A stretch of 64,000 bases of DNA from Parafrankia discariae (GCF_000373365.1 NZ_KB891181.1:52189-116188); one strand, 5' to 3'. Numbered from the stretch's first letter, positions 50,181 to 59,903 are shown. A program made the numbers and translations. The notes: generated by a model from the sequence alone, not told the origin.

Positions 50181-51474
50181 CGCAGTCCGGTTTCGGTGTC
50201 GGGGGGCTTCCGGGATGTAGCGGCAGTGTCGCGGTGACGTGGAATCCGACGTCGGGGTGGTGGCCCGCTTCGAGGTGCCCACCGACGGACAGTGCGCGCT
50301 CACGCATGCTGATCAGGCCGAACCCGCTGTTCAGCCCGGACCTGTCGTTCGGCCCGGACCCGCCGTTCGGCGGCGGGACCGCGCGCGCCGTCCCGGGCCG
50401 GCGGCGGGTGGGCCCGCTGTCGCCCACGCCGCCGGGTCCACGGCCGTCACCGTTGATGATCATCAAGGTGATGCTGCTGGGAGAGTAGGTGATGTCGACG
50501 TGGGCGGCGTTCGTCGTGGCGTGTTTCGCCACGTTGGTCAGCGCCTCCTGCGCGATCCGGTAGGCCGTGAGCTCCACGCCGGGGGAGAGCGGGGGCCGCT
50601 CGCCACGAATGTTGATCGTGACTTCGAGCCCGGCGGCGGCGAACGCGCGGGCGAGCTCGGGAAGCTGGGCGAGCGCGGGAGCCGGTTCCAGCGGCGCGGG
50701 CCGGTCGTCGCCCTGCCGGAGCAGGCCCACCGTGGCCTTCAGGTCGCGCAGGGCGGCGGACGTGGTGGCGGTGAGGCTGGTCAGGATCTGTTCCGTCTGC
50801 TCGGGGCGGGTGCGGACGAGGTGCGCGGCGGTCCCCGCCTGCGCGTGGGCCAGGGTGATGTGGTGGGCGACGACGTCGTGGAGTTCGCGGGCGATCCGGG
50901 TGCGTTCCTCGGTCACCAGGCGGCGGGCCTCGGCCTCACGGGTCCGCTCGGCGTACTCCGCGCGGGCCCGGACCGCGTCGAGATAGTCCTGCCTGATCCG
51001 TCGCGCGCCGCCGAGGGACGTCGCCATCAGCAGCCAGGCGGTCGGGCCGATGGTCTTGAGCTCCAGGGGATAGCCGTCGGGGTCGGCGATCAGCGCCGTC
51101 GCGACCACCAGGGCACAGGAGGGAATGACGATGCTCAGGGTGGTTCTGCGGTCGGTGTGCGCGGCCAGCCAGTAGAGCGCGACCATCGCCGGGGCGATCA
51201 TCAGCGAGGTGAGCAGGTAGCCGAGGCCGGCCAGGACCACGGTGCCGGCGACGGCCACCACCGCGGTCGCGCGGGGATGGCGTTCGTGCCAGAGCAGCGC
51301 GGTGCAGGCGACGGCGGCGAGCAGCACCGCGGGATACGGGGAGCTGTCGTGGGCGACATGCTGGGGGTTGAGCCTGCTGGCCGGCCCGGCGGCCACGAAC
51401 GCCAGGAGCGCTCCCACCGCGGTGCCCGTCCGGGGATGGGTCCGAAGCCGGTGCCCCCAGCTGCTGATCGTCAT
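50155..51474 (-). CDS. sensor histidine kinase (HisKA_3 type)
   Basis: A 439-residue membrane kinase. About four to five N-terminal helices (residues 15-145) are followed by a coiled linker. The dimerisation/phospho-His motif is RIARELHDVVAHHITLAHAQ. The ATPase region is AYRIAQEALTNVAKHATTN with a G box GFGLISMRERALSVGG. A Gly/Pro/Asn-rich insert (about 360-395) lies inside the ATPase domain. ATG 51474 is the family-type start. It phosphorylates the response regulator whose gene overlaps it. Confidence 0.9.
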   Translation of the reverse strand: MTISSWGHRLRTHPRTGTAVGALLAFVAAGPASRLNPQHVAHDSSPYPAVLLAAVACTALLWHERHPRATAVVAVAGTVVLAGLGYLLTSLMIAPAMVALYWLAAHTDRRTTLSIVIPSCALVVATALIADPDGYPLELKTIGPTAWLLMATSLGGARRIRQDYLDAVRARAEYAERTREAEARRLVTEERTRIARELHDVVAHHITLAHAQAGTAAHLVRTRPEQTEQILTSLTATTSAALRDLKATVGLLRQGDDRPAPLEPAPALAQLPELARAFAAAGLEVTINIRGERPPLSPGVELTAYRIAQEALTNVAKHATTNAAHVDITYSPSSITLMIINGDGRGPGGVGDSGPTRRRPGTARAVPPPNGGSGPNDRSGLNSGFGLISMRERALSVGGHLEAGHHPDVGFHVTATLPLHPGSPPTPKPDCDDHPRTAG

Positions 51475-51572
51475 GACGGCTTCCTGTCGGGTGCTGTGAC
51501 CGTACTTCTCACCGTGCGGGCCCCGTCCGAGGACCGCCAGCCCGGCGCCGGCGGTCCTCGGACGGGCGGCGC

Positions 51573-53876
51573 TCACCGGGCGGTGGTGGGTTCCAACTGG
51601 ACGTGGTCGGCCGGGCCGGCGCCCGCGGCTGTGCCAGCGTCGGCGTCGGCGTCGGCGGCTGCTTCCGGGGTGGGCGGCCGGCTCAGCGCCTCGCCCTCGA
51701 CGTCGACCCGCGGCAGGATCCTGTCGAGCGTACGGGGGATCCACCAGGCACGTTCGCCGAGCAGGGCCAGGACGGCGGGCACGATGGTCATGCGGACGAC
51801 GAAGGCGTCGAGCAGCACCGCGGTGGCCAGGCCGAACCCGATCATCTTGATGATCGGTTCGGTCGCGCCGACGAAACCGGCGAAGACCGCCATCATGATC
51901 AGTGCGGCGGCGACCACGACCCGGGCGCTGTGCCCGAATCCGGACACGATCGCGTCCCGGGCGTTCTCGCCGTGGACGTGCGCCTCGCGCATGCGGGCGA
52001 CGAGGAAGACCTCGTAGTCCATGGCGAGACCGAAGACGATGCCCACCATGAAGATCGGCATCATGCTCATGATCGGCCCGGTCTGTTCCAGGCCGATGAG
52101 CTCGGCCAGCCAGCCCCACTGGAAGACCGCGACGACCGCGCCGAGGGCGGCGAGCACCGAGAGCAGGAAGCCGACGGCGGCCTTGAGGGGGACGAGCACC
52201 GAGCGGAAGAGCACGAGCAGGAGCAGGAAGGCCAGGCCGACCACGACGGCGAGGTAGGGCACGAGCGCGTCCTGGACCTTCTGCGCCATGTCGATGTTGA
52301 CCGCGGTGGTGCCGGTGACCTGGAACGTCGCCCCGGTGGCCGCCGCCACCGAGGCGCGTTCGGCGCGGATGGCGTGGACGAGGTCCCTGGTCGCGGCCTC
52401 GCTCGGGCCGGTGGCGGGAACGGCGCTGAACACGGCTGTGTCGCCCGCGGTGTTGAACCGGGCCGCGGAGACGGAGACGACGCCGGGAGTGCCGGCGATC
52501 CGCTGGACGGTCGTGGTGACCGCCGCCCGGGCGTCGGCGGAACCCGCCGCGTCGACGACGACGGTCAGTGGGCCGTTGAAACCGGGCCCGAAGCCCTGGG
52601 CGAGGTCGTCGTAGGCACGGCGTTCGGTGGTGGAGGTGGGCTTCGCCTCGTCACCGGCGGTGCCCAGCCGCAGGTCCAGGACCGGCAGCGCGATCGCCAC
52701 CAGCGCGAGGACTGCCAGGATGAGGACGGGCAGCGGGCGGCGCAGGACGAACCGCGCCCAGCGGGTGCCCGCGTTGGGGCGGTGCTGTCCGTTCCCCGCC
52801 CGCCCCTGCTCCCGCCGTCGCCCCTGGTCCTGCTCCTGCTGTCGCCGCGGCCGCCTGCGGGCGGCGCGGGGCAGGACGGCGCGCTGCAGGAAGCCGAGCA
52901 GCGCCGGGACGAGGGTGAGCGCGACGAGGACGGCGACGACGATCGTGCCGGCGGCGGCCAGGCCCATCTTCGTCAGCGTCGGCACCCCGACGATGAACAG
53001 CCCGGCCAGGGCGATCACCACGGTGAGCCCGGCGAACACCACGGAGGACCCGGCGGTGCCGGTGGCGACGGCCACGGCCTCCGACGGCTCGTGCCCCCGG
53101 GCGCGCTCCTCCCGGTAACGGGACACGATGAACACGGCGTAGTCGATGCCGACCGCCAGGCCGAGCATCATCGCCAGCGTGCTGGTGGTCGAGGAAAGAC
53201 TGAAGGTGCTGGCCAGGGCCATGATCGAGGCCATGCCGACGCCGACGCTCACGATCGCGGTCAGCAGGGGGAGCCCGGCCGCGGCCAGGGATCCGAAGGT
53301 GACCAGCAGGACGAGGGCCGCGACCGCGATCCCCACGACCTCGGTGATCCCGCCCGCCGCGGGCCGGGTCGTCAGCGCGTCCCCGCCGATCTCGACGGTC
53401 AGGCCGGCGGCCCGGCCGTTCTCGACCGCGTTCCGCAGACCGTCCGTGGTGGCGTCGGTCAGATCGTCGCTGACCGTCGAATAGGTCACCGTCGCGTACG
53501 CGGTCGTCGCGTCCCCGCTGACCGCCGCGCCCTGGAAGGGGTCCGCGACGGCGACGACCTGTGGACCGGAGCCCGCCCGCGCGACGACGCTCTCGACGGC
53601 CGCGCGGTTCCCCCCGGTGGTCAGCGTCTGACCGGGCGGAGCGACGAAGACGATGCGGGCGACCGCCCCGTCCGCCCCGGACCCGGGGAAACGTTCGTCC
53701 AGGAGATCGAACGCCCGCTGGGACTCGGTCCCGGGGATGGAAAAGGCGTCGTCGGGCGCGGCCGGCGCCCTGGCGGCGGCGAAACCGGCGGCGACCAGAA
53801 CTCCCACCCAGAGCAGGAGAACGTATCGGCGCCGTCGGAAGGACAGCCGGCCCAGCCGATAGAGAAAAGTCGCCAC
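51573..53876 (-). CDS. MMPL family transporter
   Basis: A 767-residue RND-type membrane protein with two repeats. Each has one helix, a large outer domain, then a bundle. Signature stretches are STLAMMLGLAVGIDYAVFIV in the first half and IFMVGIVFGLAMDYEVFLVA in the second. A basic, Gln-rich cytoplasmic loop (RRRPRRQQEQDQGRRREQ) lies between the halves. GTG 53876 has GGAGAC upstream. It lies upstream of the kinase on the same strand. It may export a lipid or drug; the two-component system may sense the result. Confidence 0.9.
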   Translation of the reverse strand: MATFLYRLGRLSFRRRRYVLLLWVGVLVAAGFAAARAPAAPDDAFSIPGTESQRAFDLLDERFPGSGADGAVARIVFVAPPGQTLTTGGNRAAVESVVARAGSGPQVVAVADPFQGAAVSGDATTAYATVTYSTVSDDLTDATTDGLRNAVENGRAAGLTVEIGGDALTTRPAAGGITEVVGIAVAALVLLVTFGSLAAAGLPLLTAIVSVGVGMASIMALASTFSLSSTTSTLAMMLGLAVGIDYAVFIVSRYREERARGHEPSEAVAVATGTAGSSVVFAGLTVVIALAGLFIVGVPTLTKMGLAAAGTIVVAVLVALTLVPALLGFLQRAVLPRAARRRPRRQQEQDQGRRREQGRAGNGQHRPNAGTRWARFVLRRPLPVLILAVLALVAIALPVLDLRLGTAGDEAKPTSTTERRAYDDLAQGFGPGFNGPLTVVVDAAGSADARAAVTTTVQRIAGTPGVVSVSAARFNTAGDTAVFSAVPATGPSEAATRDLVHAIRAERASVAAATGATFQVTGTTAVNIDMAQKVQDALVPYLAVVVGLAFLLLLVLFRSVLVPLKAAVGFLLSVLAALGAVVAVFQWGWLAELIGLEQTGPIMSMMPIFMVGIVFGLAMDYEVFLVARMREAHVHGENARDAIVSGFGHSARVVVAAALIMMAVFAGFVGATEPIIKMIGFGLATAVLLDAFVVRMTIVPAVLALLGERAWWIPRTLDRILPRVDVEGEALSRPPTPEAAADADADAGTAAGAGPADHVQLEPTTAR

Positions 53877-54169
53877 GGGTGAGGTCTCCACATCTTCTCG
53901 GGTACCCGAGAAGACTGCGTGAACCAGGTGCCTCCCGTCGTCGTCCACCTGCCGGAACCTCCGGCTACGGAAATCGCAGTACACACACCCCGGCAGCTTC
54001 GACCGGCGGAGTAGTTCCGGTCGTCCGTGACGCCACGGAGTACTGAGCCCGCAGTAGCCCGAACTGACTGCCTACGGCCGACGCGGAACGCGACCGTTCC
54101 GGTGCACAGTTGTCCCTCCCCCGCAGGTGACCAGGGACCACCGGTGCCGTGCCACGTGAAGGATGTTCG

Positions 54170-55099
54170 GTGAACCTCAGAATCGACGGCGACGGGCGCG
54201 AGCCCGCGGACGCCGCGCACCAAGCCGCCGCGCACCAAGCCGCCGCGGATCACGCAGCCGCGGGCACGCCTGGCCCGGAGCGTCGGCGCCGGTGGTGGCG
54301 GCGCCGGCGGATCCTCGCGATCCTCGCGATCGTCCAGCTCGTGGTGCTCGTGGTGCTCGTCGCGGGTGACCGGTTCGCGGTGTCGGCCGCCGAGGACCAG
54401 ATGGCCCGGCAGATCGCGGCGAGCGTGACCGAGGGCCTCGACTGCGACGTGATCCCGCCGACCGTGCGCGATGTCAGCATCGGCGGATTCCCGTTCCTCA
54501 CCCAGGTGGCGTTCGGGAAGTTCAAGAACATCGGTCTGACCGTCGAAGGAGTACCCACACCCGGCCCGCGCATCTCATCGGTCGAGGCGCACCTCAAAGG
54601 ACTGCACATTCCCGTCCGGAAGATGCTCACCAACAGTGTGGGTGAGGTTCCGGTCGACGATGTGGAGGCGACGGTTCGCCTCGACTACGCCGATGTGAAC
54701 ACCTTCCTGGCTGATCAGCCCGGCAAGGTTCAGATCAATCCGGTGGACGGCGGGGATCGGGTCGAGGTCTCCGGGACCGCCGACCTGCCGGTGCTCGGCG
54801 CGCAGGAGGTGGGCGGCGTCACCACCTTCGAGGTGCGGGACGACAGACTGACGATGGTTCCCTCCGAGATCTCTCTGCGTGGCTCCCTCAACTTCGACAT
54901 TCCTGTTCCCGGGGGCGTGGGTGATCTGCTTCCCGCGATCCCGATCCCCGTCGGTGCCCTTCCGTTCGACCTCACCATTGTCAGGGCGGCCACCGACGCG
55001 TCGGGCCTCTCGCTGACCGCGACGGCCAGGAATGTCGTCCTGCCCGAGGCCGAGACGAGAACCCGGCAATGCCCCCCGACGGACAGCACCGGGACCTGA
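54170..55099 (+). CDS. DUF2993 / LmeA-like phospholipid-binding protein
   Basis: A 309-residue protein with one membrane helix (about residues 45-67, RILAILAIVQLVVLVVLVAG) after an Arg-rich stretch. The outer domain holds GFPFLTQVAFGKFKNIGLTV and LPFDLTIVRAATDASGLSLTA, typical of the DUF2993 family. LmeA is linked to mannose glycolipid maturation in mycobacteria. GTG 54170 follows GAAGGA; GTG 54149 is an alternative. Divergent from the MMPL gene over 293 bases. Confidence 0.85.
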   Translation: MNLRIDGDGREPADAAHQAAAHQAAADHAAAGTPGPERRRRWWRRRRILAILAIVQLVVLVVLVAGDRFAVSAAEDQMARQIAASVTEGLDCDVIPPTVRDVSIGGFPFLTQVAFGKFKNIGLTVEGVPTPGPRISSVEAHLKGLHIPVRKMLTNSVGEVPVDDVEATVRLDYADVNTFLADQPGKVQINPVDGGDRVEVSGTADLPVLGAQEVGGVTTFEVRDDRLTMVPSEISLRGSLNFDIPVPGGVGDLLPAIPIPVGALPFDLTIVRAATDASGLSLTATARNVVLPEAETRTRQCPPTDSTGT

Positions 55100-55215
55100 C
55101 CGCGCCCGACAGCGTCGGCTCCCGGCCACCTCCTGCGGGAGAGCGGGCCGCCCGAGCGGACAGCGCGGGCGGGGAGATGATCTGACCATCACTGATGATG
55201 CTGGGAGGGGCCGGC

Positions 55216-55683
55216 GTGAGCGACCTCCCGACGGGTCACCGTCGCTGGAAGACCCTGGTGGACGCGGTGGACACGGTCGCACTGCGGACCGGCGCCCCGC
55301 ACTCCGCGCGCATGTACGACTACTACCTTGGCGGGAAGGATAATTTCCCGGCCGACAGAGAAGGCGCCGAACAAGCTATCGCCGTCTTCCCGACTTTGCG
55401 TGACGCCGCTCGGGAGAATCGCGCCTTCCTGATCCGCGCGATCCGGTATCTGGCCGGTGAGGTGGGTATCCGGCAGTTCCTCGACGTCGGGACAGGCATC
55501 CCGACCAGCCCGAACTTGCACGAGGTCGCCCAGGGGATCGCCCCGGAAGCCCGGGTGGTCTACGCCGACAACGACCGTAGGATGCCGGGTAGTGTGCACG
55601 GTGTAGGTCGTGATCAGCACTGGCAGCGAGGGTGGGACAGTGGGCGAGCTAGGCGCCGGATTTGTTCGGGTTTCCACGGGTAG
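55216..55683 (+). pseudogene. SAM-dependent methyltransferase (DUF574 type), truncated by a mobile element
   Basis: The N-terminal 120 or so residues are those of a DUF574/Methyltransf_19 protein: GAPHSARMYDYYLGGKDNFP, ENRAFLIRAIRYLAGEVGIR, and the SAM loop FLDVGTGIPT. After ARVVYADND the family continues with a Pro-x-Val stretch, but here the sequence switches to unrelated residues and stops at 55683. GTG 55216 has GGGAGGGG upstream. The break marks the left end of the element. The rest of the gene is not in the window. Confidence 0.85.
55572..55592. other. candidate attL junction
   Basis: Homology to the methyltransferase family ends at GACAACGACC (about 55570-55579), just before the integrase gene. 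This is where an integrase crossover would be placed. The core bases cannot be fixed without the right end. Confidence 0.5.
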
Positions 55684-57085
55684 CCAAGACGAGACGTCGC
55701 AGGTCAAGATCCTTACTGAGGAGGCTGCTCAGCGCGGGATCATGATCGTCAAGTGGTTCACGCTTCACGGGTACTCGGCTAGCCACGGAGCGCAGGAACC
55801 GGCCTTGCGTGAGGCGATCGCCGATATTCAGCGTCGGGATTACACGACTCTTATGGTTACCGAGTCGTCGCGGCTTGACCGTCGTGACGATTTGGATGCG
55901 CAAGCAGAGATCTTGCTCGGTATTAGGTCTGCGGGTGGCGACATCATCTCGATTGCCGAACCTCAGTTCGGCAAGACTGATTTCGCCGGTCGTATCGTCA
56001 CTCTCGTTGCTCAGCACGCGAATGCCGAGAAGTCCAAGACGGTCAAGGCGACCACGTATCGCGGAATTTCGATGATTATCGCGAACGGTGCGCACCACGG
56101 TGCACTTCCGTCGTTCTGGATGACCAAAGGGGAACGCTACGCAAAGCAGGCGTACTGCGCAGACCCGGAATCCGTCAGGGACATTTACGAGCGTGTCGCC
56201 AACCGTGAATCTCTGCAATCCATTGGTCGGATCTACGATCTGTATCCGGGATCAATCAAGAACCTTGTTCGATTCACAGCAAACCACACCGGGGTTGAGG
56301 AGTGTCGGTACACGTATGAGGGTGTGGCCGAAACGTGGATGCACGAGGTTGCCCCTGTGGTTGATTCGCCTCTGTGGTGGCGTGCGAACAAGGTGATTGC
56401 CGCGAACTTGACGGACGCCCGGGGGAACAAAGGTGGACGTCCTGTGGCGCAGGCAGCCAACTGGATCAGTGGTGTTCTTAAATGCCCGTCGTGCGGTGCG
56501 AAGCTGCATTTCAATGCCAGTAACACTCCCGCCGGGAATCCGCGTACTCCTAAGCTGCGCTGTGGTGGCCATGCCAAGCAGCGCAAGGCGTGCGGTATTT
56601 TCAAGGGTTGCGACGCCAGCCCGATCATCGGCGTGATTGATTCGATGTTTTCCAGCGACATGACACCTATTCTCGCCTTCCAGCGTGTGGCGGGAAACGC
56701 TCACAAGCTGGACGAGATGCGGGCGGAACTCGCCAAGATCAAAAGCCGTCTTTCTGTCACGGAAGACGATGATGATCTCGATGCTTTGGTGGACACCCGC
56801 AAGGCTCTGCGGGTGTCCATCGAAAAGTTCGACCTTGTCTCTGACGTGTACGACTACGCGGAAACCGGGCAGACAGTCAGCCACCTGTGGACGACCGGCG
56901 GCACCGACGAAAAGCGGGGCATGATCCGCGCGATCATGGCCTCGTGGGGTCTGGAGCTTTCCGAGCATGACGGACAGTGGGGAATCAAGATTGGCACAGG
57001 GTTCGCGGGCGCGACGGGCGCGGACGGGATCGTAGACCTTGGTAACGGATTCTGTTTCCGCCGGGAAGGCGGCACGCGGAACTGA
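55640..57085 (+). CDS. large serine integrase
   Basis: A 481-residue serine recombinase. The catalytic domain has GFVRVSTGSQ with S12 as nucleophile, and ESSRLDRRDDLD. The long helix is followed by the recombinase domain (about 150-250) and a zinc ribbon (LKCPSCGAKLHF and LRCGGHAKQRKACGIF). A coiled-coil stretch (MRAELAKIKSRLSV) completes the large integrase layout. GTG 55640 follows GAGGGTGGG. It is the first gene of the element, 60 bases from the methyltransferase break. No excisionase is recognisable. Confidence 0.92.
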   Translation: MGELGAGFVRVSTGSQDETSQVKILTEEAAQRGIMIVKWFTLHGYSASHGAQEPALREAIADIQRRDYTTLMVTESSRLDRRDDLDAQAEILLGIRSAGGDIISIAEPQFGKTDFAGRIVTLVAQHANAEKSKTVKATTYRGISMIIANGAHHGALPSFWMTKGERYAKQAYCADPESVRDIYERVANRESLQSIGRIYDLYPGSIKNLVRFTANHTGVEECRYTYEGVAETWMHEVAPVVDSPLWWRANKVIAANLTDARGNKGGRPVAQAANWISGVLKCPSCGAKLHFNASNTPAGNPRTPKLRCGGHAKQRKACGIFKGCDASPIIGVIDSMFSSDMTPILAFQRVAGNAHKLDEMRAELAKIKSRLSVTEDDDDLDALVDTRKALRVSIEKFDLVSDVYDYAETGQTVSHLWTTGGTDEKRGMIRAIMASWGLELSEHDGQWGIKIGTGFAGATGADGIVDLGNGFCFRREGGTRN

Positions 57086-57116
57086 GGTTCTACCGCCCGT
57101 CCGCGCCGCTACGCCG

Positions 57117-57314
57117 CTAGGTGGTTCGTGGGAGGGCTGGAAGGACGATCACGACCCTTCCAGCCTCCACGTGTCGCAGTACGTCAGGGAGCCTGAAATC
57201 CTGCGCCGAGAGAATCACGACGTTCTCACCGTCTGGGATGCTGCCAGGGTCGCTAAGAATGTTCGGGACATCTTCCCCCGGGGTGGGGTCGGGTGCCTGT
57301 TCTTCAGCGGCCAA
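57117..57314 (-). CDS. hypothetical small protein of the element (65 aa)
   Basis: Acidic at the start (AAEEQAPDPTPGEDVPN), then VVILSAQDFRLPDVLRHVEA and RVVIVLPALP. The second part faintly recalls Phd-type antitoxin starts, but I do not claim it. The TTG 57314 start overlaps the upstream small gene by 11 bases; TTG 57353 is an alternative. Confidence 0.4.
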   Translation of the reverse strand: MAAEEQAPDPTPGEDVPNILSDPGSIPDGENVVILSAQDFRLPDVLRHVEAGRVVIVLPALPRTT

Positions 57315-57495
57315 GGGCGACTCTGTCGTGGCGGGGAGCCTCCACGGGAACAATGATGGCGATCATCGGTGGGGATGGTGGCGGTGCCTTCCCCACGTGT
57401 TCGGTGATCCATCGCCGTACAGCCGCGTGTTCGTCGTCGGTGTCGGTCGGGTTGGTGGGGTCGTCCGCCGGTCGTGGCGCGTCTGGGGTGGCCAC
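57304..57495 (-). CDS. hypothetical small protein of the element (63 aa)
   Basis: Not recognised. It has an acidic DDPTNPTDTDDEHAAVRRWI and then ITEHVGKAPPP, a pattern common in small proteins of actinobacterial elements. GTG 57495 has GAGAGG 7 bases upstream. It lies downstream of the translocase gene, across the 8-bp repeat cluster. Confidence 0.5.
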   Translation of the reverse strand: MATPDAPRPADDPTNPTDTDDEHAAVRRWITEHVGKAPPPSPPMIAIIVPVEAPRHDRVALGR

Positions 57496-57613
57496 CTGAG
57501 AGCCTCTCTGATGTCGGGTGCCCCCGGGGTGGCGGTAGCGGTCTGGCAGGCCCGTACGGGGCTCTGAGGGCCCGTTTCGGGCCTGTGGAGGGTGCTGGCC
57601 GCTACCGCTACCC

Positions 57614-57626
57614 GCACTGTCAGTGC
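57614..57626. repeat. 13-bp palindrome GCACTG-T-CAGTGC
   Basis: Perfect symmetry around one T, inside the 8-mer cluster. Confidence 0.6.
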
Positions 57627-57663
57627 AGGTCCGGGGGTCGGGTGGGAGATCGGGCGGGTACAC

Positions 57664-57687
57664 GGTGCCGCTACCGGTAGCGGCACC
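57664..57687. terminator. 24-bp perfect palindrome after the translocase stop
   Basis: GGTGCCGCTACC and its complement with no spacer, 6 bases after the translocase stop. It can act as a hairpin terminator, and it includes two of the 8-mer repeats as head-to-head copies. Confidence 0.6.
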
Positions 57688-57692
57688 CTGCG

Positions 57693-59834
57693 CTACCTGG
57701 AGCGCACCCCCGGGGCCCGCTGGAACGCGCTGCGGACGGCATCGGCCCGTGCGCCCTTCAGGACCGTTCCGGCGCGCTTGACGTTCACGCTCGGCACGCC
57801 GAGTGCGCGGCACTGCACACTGATCACTTCGGCGTTCACGTCCGCGTAGTGTTCGGGAAAGCGCCGTGCGAGCCTTTCTGAGATTTCCGGCCAGTGCAGC
57901 CCGGAATCCTCACCGAAGATCGCCGCGACGTCTTCTAGAACGTTGCGGGTGGGGATCGTCGTAGAGAAGGGGATGCCGGCAGCCTGACCGGTGAGGGTGC
58001 CGAGTTTCGCGCGGCGTTCCCGGGCTGCCGTCAGGATTTTCGCGGAGTCCTCCGCATCGGCCAGGTAAGTACGCACGGTCGGGCTGTGGTCCATCGCGCC
58101 ACGCAGGATTCCCACCCCTTTGTATTCGGGGTCAAGGGTGCTCGAATCGAGACCTTCCGAGTAGGCTCCACTGCCTAGCACGAGATCGGACACGACGTAG
58201 CTTCCGGTTTTCAGTGCAAAGCGGAGGATATGATTGTCTCGGTAGTCCGTGAAACGTCGGGAGACTTCTCCACCGGAACCGATCCCGGATGGTCTCTGCG
58301 TCGCACTACCGATGATCACACCGGCGGCCGGGGCCACCCGGATAAGATAGACGAGAAGATCAGCTATCTCCCGGTCGGTGTCGGTGTTCCCGGTCGAAAA
58401 GTACAACTGGAACTCATCCAGAATAAGGATTCGCACCGGCATGCCGTAGGACGGGTCACGGGCAATGGTCCGGGTGAGCTTGCCTTCCGGCACCATCGAC
58501 GGAGGCATCTCCGACAGTCGAAGATACCGATCCTCAACATCCCTTTTGATCTCCCGAAGGGTCTCCACAAGGAGATCGATCGGGTCACCGTCACGGGTCA
58601 TCGCCATTCCGAAGGAACACCGGTCGGCAACCGCTGTGAAACCTCTCCAGTCAGGGCGACCGGAAGCGTCGAAAACGGAGAGCTTCACATAGGGATCGGC
58701 TGCCGCGTACAACCCGAGATGGCGAAGCGTGAACGATTTTCCTTTCCGGGGTTGGGCGCCCACGAGGATACTGTTCCACATGAGGTCAAGGAACACGTTC
58801 CCGCCGCGTTCGTCCAACCCCATCGGAGCCGGTTTCCAAATGTCCGTCTCCTGCAGCTTCAGGAGAGGCGTGCGGCCGGCTGGAATCGCCAGCGGGTCAC
58901 GGTCTGCCACCCACAGGACATGCCGCCGGGTAGAACTCCGATCCGGTGACAGAAATACCTGACTCGTGGCGACGTCAAGGCCAGACGCAATCGCCGCATG
59001 GCTTTTCGTGGCGTCGCCGAATCCCCTTCCGTAGGGCAGGTCCACGAGCACCCGGCTACCGTCTCCGTCACGCGCCATTGCGCTACCGAAGGTAATTTGC
59101 TGGCCAGGCTTTTCGGGATCGCCGAGCTTCGCCGCGTAGTAGGCGCGGAGCACGATGTCCGCTGTCAGACGTCGGAATCGTGGTGTCACCACGGCAGGAG
59201 GGATAAGCCTGCCGTGTCGGGGCCGTCCGGCTACGATGAGCGGAGCGAGGATTCCTATTACCAGAACGACCCTGCCCAGTGTCGGCAGGGAATGCCACAG
59301 CGGCGGCATCATGGTCATCACGCACCCGATGGCGGCTATCTCGCCCAGGGCCACGAGGACGCGCCGCTTCCGCGCGGAATGCACCGTGCGATGCAGGGAA
59401 AGCCACGTGGAAGCATCACCGCCGGCGGCAGCCTGCCGCAGTCCTGACGCTTCCTCCACCATGATCCATCGGATGTGGTGGGACAGGAGCCGTCCGGCAC
59501 CCACGAGAGCGGCCCTCAGCGCTACCAGGACGTACCAGGGAGCCCGGACGGTGTGGAACAGCGCGACATGTGCCCAGAAGCCGCCAGCGTGGCGCACGGT
59601 CGCCGGAAGCTGCGCCCACCGCAGGCTGTCCGGCACGATCGCCCGACGTTCGCCCTCCCGCTGACCCGTGACGGGGGTGGGAAGATCCACCACCGTGCCG
59701 GACATCGGTGTGTCGGTGTCGAGTTCGACCGCGTAGCTCTCGGCGTTGGGCACCGCCGGGAACTCAGCACGTGCGGCGGCAATGTCAGGAATCCAACCAG
59801 GCACCGGGTCGGATGGCGAAGGATTCTCTGCCAT
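57693..59834 (-). CDS. FtsK/SpoIIIE-like DNA translocase (TraB-like)
   Basis: A 713-residue membrane ATPase for moving double-stranded DNA. The N-terminal third has four hydrophobic segments (for example VLVALGEIAAIGCVMTMMPP and VVLVIGILAPLIVAG). The motor has Walker A GAQPRKGKS (about 360) and Walker B ILILDEF (about 473). A C-terminal helical part with SERLARRFPEHYADVNAEVI probably binds DNA like a winged helix. ATG 59834 has GGAGG 8 bases upstream. In actinomycete elements such a protein alone drives conjugation between mycelia. Confidence 0.88.
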   Translation of the reverse strand: MAENPSPSDPVPGWIPDIAAARAEFPAVPNAESYAVELDTDTPMSGTVVDLPTPVTGQREGERRAIVPDSLRWAQLPATVRHAGGFWAHVALFHTVRAPWYVLVALRAALVGAGRLLSHHIRWIMVEEASGLRQAAAGGDASTWLSLHRTVHSARKRRVLVALGEIAAIGCVMTMMPPLWHSLPTLGRVVLVIGILAPLIVAGRPRHGRLIPPAVVTPRFRRLTADIVLRAYYAAKLGDPEKPGQQITFGSAMARDGDGSRVLVDLPYGRGFGDATKSHAAIASGLDVATSQVFLSPDRSSTRRHVLWVADRDPLAIPAGRTPLLKLQETDIWKPAPMGLDERGGNVFLDLMWNSILVGAQPRKGKSFTLRHLGLYAAADPYVKLSVFDASGRPDWRGFTAVADRCSFGMAMTRDGDPIDLLVETLREIKRDVEDRYLRLSEMPPSMVPEGKLTRTIARDPSYGMPVRILILDEFQLYFSTGNTDTDREIADLLVYLIRVAPAAGVIIGSATQRPSGIGSGGEVSRRFTDYRDNHILRFALKTGSYVVSDLVLGSGAYSEGLDSSTLDPEYKGVGILRGAMDHSPTVRTYLADAEDSAKILTAARERRAKLGTLTGQAAGIPFSTTIPTRNVLEDVAAIFGEDSGLHWPEISERLARRFPEHYADVNAEVISVQCRALGVPSVNVKRAGTVLKGARADAVRSAFQRAPGVRSR

Positions 59835-59903
59835 GGAAACCACCTCCAGGGTGCGAAGGGGCCGGGGGTGCCGGCAGTGCCGGCACCCCCGGAAAAAGAA
59901 TGG

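Larger units (their letters stand above)
57534..57697. repeat. cluster of CCGCTACC/GGTAGCGG 8-mers (candidate transfer locus)
   Basis: Copies at 57534-57541 (-), 57599-57606 (+), 57605-57612 (+), 57668-57675 (+), 57676-57683 (-) and a one-mismatch copy, GCGCTACC, at 57690-57697 (+). They sit at and just beyond the 3' end of the FtsK/TraB-like gene. Streptomyces TraB proteins recognise 8-bp repeats in a clt locus near their own gene. The link here is inference. Confidence 0.55.

Noticed and set aside
51603..53882. 759-codon plus-strand frame under the MMPL gene
   Set aside because: His/Asp/Gly-rich antisense artefact; MMPL signature helices are on the minus strand.
57117..57314. Phd/YefM-type antitoxin
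   Set aside because: Only a faint likeness (LSAQDFRLPDVLRHVEAG); no toxin gene is adjacent, so I left it as hypothetical.
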